Positions 12,601-15,543 of a stretch of DNA of 15,543 nt are shown here, one piece after another. Position 1 is the first letter of the stretch; the number at the start of each line of letters is the position of its first letter. The notes under the pieces are model-generated. The model had not been told where the DNA came from, searched no databases, and saw only the letters and a program-made list of their open reading frames with translations. A program made the translations under genes and the position numbers. Source of the DNA: Bacteroidota bacterium (lineage in GTDB: Bacteria; Bacteroidota; Bacteroidia; Chitinophagales; UBA10324); NCBI GenBank assembly GCA_003455275.1, contig DMRR01000036.1, positions 1-15,543 of the forward strand. Direction: 5' to 3'.

Positions 12601-15230
12601 CTCTTCCTGTAAACTTTACAAACTCATCTACAGGAGTTGATGCCAATACAGTTTATCAGTGGACTTTTGGCGATGGATCAAACAGTAATGTTCAAAGCCC
12701 ATTTCATATTTACAACTTTCCCGGATTCTACGATGTGTCCTTGATCATTACTAATCAATATGGGTGCAGTGATACTCTGGTGATTGACTCACTCATTTCA
12801 ATTACAGGACCCACAGCAACTGTGAATGTAACACCAACAAGCGGCTGTAATCCATTGAATGTTTGCTTCTATGCAAGTTCAAACACCACCACTTCATATA
12901 CATGGGATTTTGGAGATGGAACCATTATTCCAAATTCTAATGATACTATTTGCTACACTTACAACAATCCTGGAATTTTTCATCCTGCTTTAATTTTAGA
13001 TAACGGAGCAGGTTGTACATATTCTTTCCCAATTGATTCAATTATTGCCGGTGGACCAGATGTGCATTGGCATCCTGATGTACCCTATCTGTGCCAAAGC
13101 GGAATAGTAAATTTCACTGATTCAACTTTTGGTGTTTCACCGGCAGTTAGCTGGCTTTGGACATTTGGAGATTCTTTGAGCGGAGCACTTGATACAAGTT
13201 TATTACAAAACCCTTCTCATTTTTTTGATACGCTCGGAACATACATCATCACTCTCTTAGTCACTTCTGCTAATGGTTGTACAGGTGTTTTAACCGACAC
13301 TGTTTTTGTAACACCACCACCCGTAATTGGTATTATTTCCAATACTGTAACATCATGTGTTAGTTCTACTGTATCTTTTAACTACAACTCTTCAATACCA
13401 ATCACAAACTTACAATGGAACTTTGGTGACCCGGCAAGCGGAGCAAATGATTCTTCCATTCTCTCCACTCCTGCTCATACCTACAATGCTGCAGGCACAT
13501 ACACGGTAACACTCATAGCTCAAGGTGTAAATTTTTGTTCTGACACTTCAACAATTAATATCACTGTAGTTGCGCTCCCCTCTCCATCGGCAACATCAGA
13601 TACTTCAATTTGTCCGGTTACTTCAGCACAACTGAATTCTTCAAACGGAATTTCCTACTCCTGGAGCCCACCTTCTTTTTTGAATTCAACAACCATCTCA
13701 AATCCAGTTTCATCCCCCACAGCCAATATCACTTATACAGTTACAGTAATTGATGCTAATGGTTGCACAGGCTACGATTCAGTTGCAATTTCAATTTTCA
13801 ATTCACCTATTATTACTGCCACTGCTGCTGATGATTCAATTTGTAGCGGAGTTCCCGTTCAATTAAATGGGTTTGGGGGAATTCAATATTCGTGGTTACC
13901 AGCCGGCGTCCTGAATAACAGTTTGGTGCAAAATCCTGTTGCAACAATTTTCAATACAACACAATTTGATGTGACTGGCACTGATGCAAACGGATGCACC
14001 GGAAGCGGAAGCCTAACGGTCACGGTTGTTCCGGCTCCGATTGCAGATGCCGGACCCGACGCGGATTATTGTATTGGAGGAAGCACTCAACTCAATGCAA
14101 CTGGAGGATTGGCATTTACATGGTCACCTGCAAATGCACTGAGTTGCACCAATTGTCAATCTCCAATTGCAAATCCGGTTTCAACTGAGACATACACTGT
14201 CTCAGTAATTGATTCGAACGGCTGTATTGGAACTGATGCAGTAATTGTAACTGTTAACCCTTTGCCATCGGCTGATGCAGGAAATGATGTAACTATCTGT
14301 TTAGGAATGACGGGCGTTTTGAATGCAAGCGGAGGTTTAGTTTATAATTGGACTCCACCAACCTATCTTTCCGGAACCTCCGCTCAAAACCCTACCTGCA
14401 CCCCTTTTTCAAATATCACTTATACTGTGACAGTTACAGATGCAAATCTTTGTACGGCAAATGATTCAGTTGTAGTGACAGTAATTCCTCTGCCGGTTTT
14501 TGATGCATGGGGCGATACAACAGTTTGTCAATATGATTTGATTCAACTTCATGCAAGTGGAGGAAACTCTTATTCATGGATTCCAAACAATAATCTGAGT
14601 GATGCAAGTTCTCCTTCACCGTTTGCTTCGCCTCACAACTCTACTAACTACTCAGTCATTATATCAGATTCAATTTGTAATATCAGCGACACGCTGCAGG
14701 TAGTCGTTACTATTATTCCCGTTCCTACTGCATTCGCAGGCGGAGATATTACAATTACTGCAGGAAGTTCCTATACAATTGATGCTGATGCTTCAGATAA
14801 TTTTAATTGGAGCCCGGGCGAAGGGTTAAGTTGCACCACATGCGAAGACCCTGTTGCTACGCCTTTAGAAACTACTACTTATACCCTCACAGCAGAAAAT
14901 GATTTTGGTTGCCGGGCTGTTGACTCCATGGTTATAACAATTCTTTGCAGTGAGGATATTCTTTATATTCCAAATGCATTTTCACCAAATGGAAATGGAA
15001 AGAATGATTTGTTTCGGGTAAGGGCTGACGGAATTCGCGAACTTAATTTTCTTCGAGTTTATGATCGATGGGGTGAATTAGTTTTTGAAACATCAGACAA
15101 AACCACCGGATGGGATGGTACTTATAAAGGCGAAAAACTTCCTCCTGCTGTATATGTATGGTACTTACGCGCAGTATGTGGCGATGGATTTATTATTGAA
15201 AGGCAAGGGAATGTTACTTTGATGAAATAA
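9657..15230 (+). CDS. Giant PKD-repeat adhesin with CHU_C T9SS sorting domain (SprB-like in layout)
   Basis: The 1857-aa protein has a signal peptide (MKGYRLLYFLLLVLLVQQSK, cleavage near AQ). I count about 15 PKD-like modules up to about residue 1303, shown by repeated cores such as YFWDFGDGNSGSG, WLWNFGDPSSGVNN and YTWDFGDGTIIPNS, each followed by a GxYDVTLIxTN-type strand. Six Ig-like modules (about 1304-1763) follow, with GGLAFTWSPANALSCTNCQS and TYTVSVIDSNGC patterns. The gliding-motility-associated C-terminal domain (1764-1857) has YIPNAFSPNGNGKNDLFRVR, VYDRWGELVF and GWDGTYKGE. It should be exported by the type IX system and displayed as a long disulphide-bearing stalk. The next gene is PorP/SprF with no gap, as for sprB-sprF and similar pairs. 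Adhesion or gliding is inferred from these families. It is not a clear SprB orthologue, which is far longer. Confidence 0.93.
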   Translation: MKGYRLLYFLLLVLLVQQSKAQVTAGFNVIYQNPNCAPTTVTFLNTSIGTNLTYEWNFGLTSGVNSVLQNPSAAFLNCGIYDVTLIATNQVGEADTLVQSIQIFCNPIADFTATPTSGCIPLDVIFTNNSIVGGAPITSYFWDFGDGNSGSGNNPTHTYTISGCKNITLQITDANGCSHDTSFTNLICIDDQPVSAFSSTTNVSCSAPFTIDFTNNSTGTGTLTYQWTFAGGNPSLSSLPNPSVTYNTPGVYDVTLVVTNGSGCSDTLTINNYAAIASNLADFTMSSGSGCVPFTLNVQGISSSAPISWNWTTNPLAIPPSANTQNATFVFNSNGTYQVCLDVTYPGGCIASKCSTVVVSNYPHASFTLTGNTYTCTPPQIIDYNNTSTGGPSLQYNWQFPGGVPSSWNNSNPPNVSYNNCGIYDAILIVTNLSGCSDTFVYAGAANIDCPQASFSASPNAGCAPLNTDFLYTGSSGNPTSWLWNFGDPSSGVNNTSTLQNPSHIFNNTGCYTITLLVSNAQGCSDTIHHFDMICVGSPPIPDFSANPVVTCAWQEVVFTDSSQGIDSTTSWQWDFIGVPPFDVMNTSQNPSYLYPDTGWFDVTLVLCNSGCCDTLTIDSMIHILPPIANFTVTNNCLDPYNITFNGGASIGADTFYWSSSAGTITPVSDSVISISFPSNGNYDVQLIVENYQTGCYDTLLHTVLANNVIADFSASDTAICAPGQICFTNLSQNATSYEWFLFNGIGNLVWTNTNLNPCRNFLNPGKFSVMLVATDANGCTDTMYKQFYIHAYGLNLNLTGAPLTGCVPLSVSFTSVATSSVSTLVSWFWNFGDSASGVLDTSSLLNPVHTYNNAGSYDVTLIAEDNNGCYDTLTVPQYINPYDPQIDFIALDSTVCLGETTCFFNQSQGGSLSYFWNFGDGNSSNLFNPCHQYTSIGDYTVTLIGTDTSGCIDSLVRTLYIHVTSPAAFFTANPVYSSCPPLPVNFTNSSTGVDANTVYQWTFGDGSNSNVQSPFHIYNFPGFYDVSLIITNQYGCSDTLVIDSLISITGPTATVNVTPTSGCNPLNVCFYASSNTTTSYTWDFGDGTIIPNSNDTICYTYNNPGIFHPALILDNGAGCTYSFPIDSIIAGGPDVHWHPDVPYLCQSGIVNFTDSTFGVSPAVSWLWTFGDSLSGALDTSLLQNPSHFFDTLGTYIITLLVTSANGCTGVLTDTVFVTPPPVIGIISNTVTSCVSSTVSFNYNSSIPITNLQWNFGDPASGANDSSILSTPAHTYNAAGTYTVTLIAQGVNFCSDTSTINITVVALPSPSATSDTSICPVTSAQLNSSNGISYSWSPPSFLNSTTISNPVSSPTANITYTVTVIDANGCTGYDSVAISIFNSPIITATAADDSICSGVPVQLNGFGGIQYSWLPAGVLNNSLVQNPVATIFNTTQFDVTGTDANGCTGSGSLTVTVVPAPIADAGPDADYCIGGSTQLNATGGLAFTWSPANALSCTNCQSPIANPVSTETYTVSVIDSNGCIGTDAVIVTVNPLPSADAGNDVTICLGMTGVLNASGGLVYNWTPPTYLSGTSAQNPTCTPFSNITYTVTVTDANLCTANDSVVVTVIPLPVFDAWGDTTVCQYDLIQLHASGGNSYSWIPNNNLSDASSPSPFASPHNSTNYSVIISDSICNISDTLQVVVTIIPVPTAFAGGDITITAGSSYTIDADASDNFNWSPGEGLSCTTCEDPVATPLETTTYTLTAENDFGCRAVDSMVITILCSEDILYIPNAFSPNGNGKNDLFRVRADGIRELNFLRVYDRWGELVFETSDKTTGWDGTYKGEKLPPAVYVWYLRAVCGDGFIIERQGNVTLMK

Positions 15231-15543
15231 ATGAGAACCATGAAAAAAATATTTATTGCCTCCTTTTTTTTATTGATCAAATTTTCTTCAGCACAGGACA
15301 TTCACTTCTCACAATTTTATGCGAATCCTTTACAAATTAATCCAGCTAAAACTGGTTTTATTACCAGCGATTTTCGATTCACCGGAAGTTACCGAAATCA
15401 ATGGGGAAGCATCACCACTCCGTATGTCACCTCACTAGCCAGCACTGATTTTTCTTTTGTGTCAGGTAAAAAGAAAAAAAATATTTCTGGTGCAGGAATT
15501 ATGCTTTTTAACGACCGCGCTGGCGACGGGCAACTGAACACTA
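15231..15543 (+). CDS. PorP/SprF-family T9SS outer-membrane protein (5' part)
   Basis: Reading continues open to the window edge (104 codons). MRTMKKIFIASFFLLIKFSS with AQ is a signal peptide, followed by DIHFSQFYANPLQINPAKTG, then FRFTGSYRNQWGSITTPYVT, the defining start of the PorP/SprF family. These are outer-membrane beta-barrels of about 300 aa. They bind or anchor type IX substrates and are typically encoded right after the substrate they serve. The ATG at 15231 directly follows the TAA of the PKD adhesin; a second in-frame ATG at 15240 is equally plausible and would give MKKIF, a more usual signal-peptide start. The zero spacing implies translational coupling with the adhesin. Only the N-terminal third is visible. 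Confidence 0.93.
   Translation, partial: MRTMKKIFIASFFLLIKFSSAQDIHFSQFYANPLQINPAKTGFITSDFRFTGSYRNQWGSITTPYVTSLASTDFSFVSGKKKKNISGAGIMLFNDRAGDGQLNT

Noticed and set aside
13994..14188. Plus-strand 64-codon frame within the adhesin gene
   Set aside because: Out-of-frame reading of the Ig-like module codons, with no sign of an independent gene.

Overview
The window reads as chromosomal DNA of a Bacteroidota species, probably a free-living, gliding or surface-active lineage. The base composition is AT-rich. Starts mostly lack Shine-Dalgarno sequences, and the one clear promoter has the Bacteroidota form TTTG-N19-TAnnTTTG. Two giant secreted proteins end in the gliding-motility-associated C-terminal domain (CHU_C / TIGR04131 type), the sorting signal of the type IX secretion system (T9SS). 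A PorP/SprF-family gene follows the second one directly.

Left part (1-1817): the 5' portion of rplU (ribosomal protein L21, minus strand) with a good promoter; a pyrimidine-dimer DNA glycosylase gene of the T4 endonuclease V type, broken (or requiring slippage) at a run of nine A; a 390-bp stretch with only a possible gene trace and a minus-strand terminator; and a three-helix small membrane protein on the minus strand.

Middle-left (1818-4819): a divergent regulatory pair. A minus-strand TPR / coiled-coil / membrane protein looks like the sensory half of a TPR histidine kinase but has no kinase domain. The plus-strand neighbour is a receiver-LytTR response regulator. Their shared 327-bp intergenic region carries 9-12 bp direct repeats spaced exactly 21 bp apart, as expected for LytTR-family operators, with a third copy 10 bp further on. 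A second 21-bp-spaced repeat lies just after the regulator, ahead of a possible 30-aa hydrophobic peptide and a strong terminator.

Middle-right (4820-9534): a 927-aa T9SS substrate with seven tandem Ig-like repeats; a stand-alone receiver protein with its own terminator; then a tight pair encoding a YdeI/OmdA-DUF1801 protein and a DUF4256 protein.

Right part (9657-15543): an 1857-aa T9SS adhesin with about 15 PKD-like and 6 Ig-like modules, abutting with no gap a PorP/SprF-family outer-membrane protein cut by the window edge. This matches the known sprB-sprF type of arrangement, in which the PorP/SprF partner helps export or anchor the adjacent giant adhesin.

The most unusual items are the helically phased LytTR-type repeats beside a kinase-less TPR partner, the A9 frameshift in the DNA-repair gene, and the unannotated small-peptide/sRNA-like interval before the Ig-repeat gene. 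I did not find a clearly new defence or mobile system. There is no evidence in the window for insertion sequences, CRISPR arrays, tRNA or rRNA genes.
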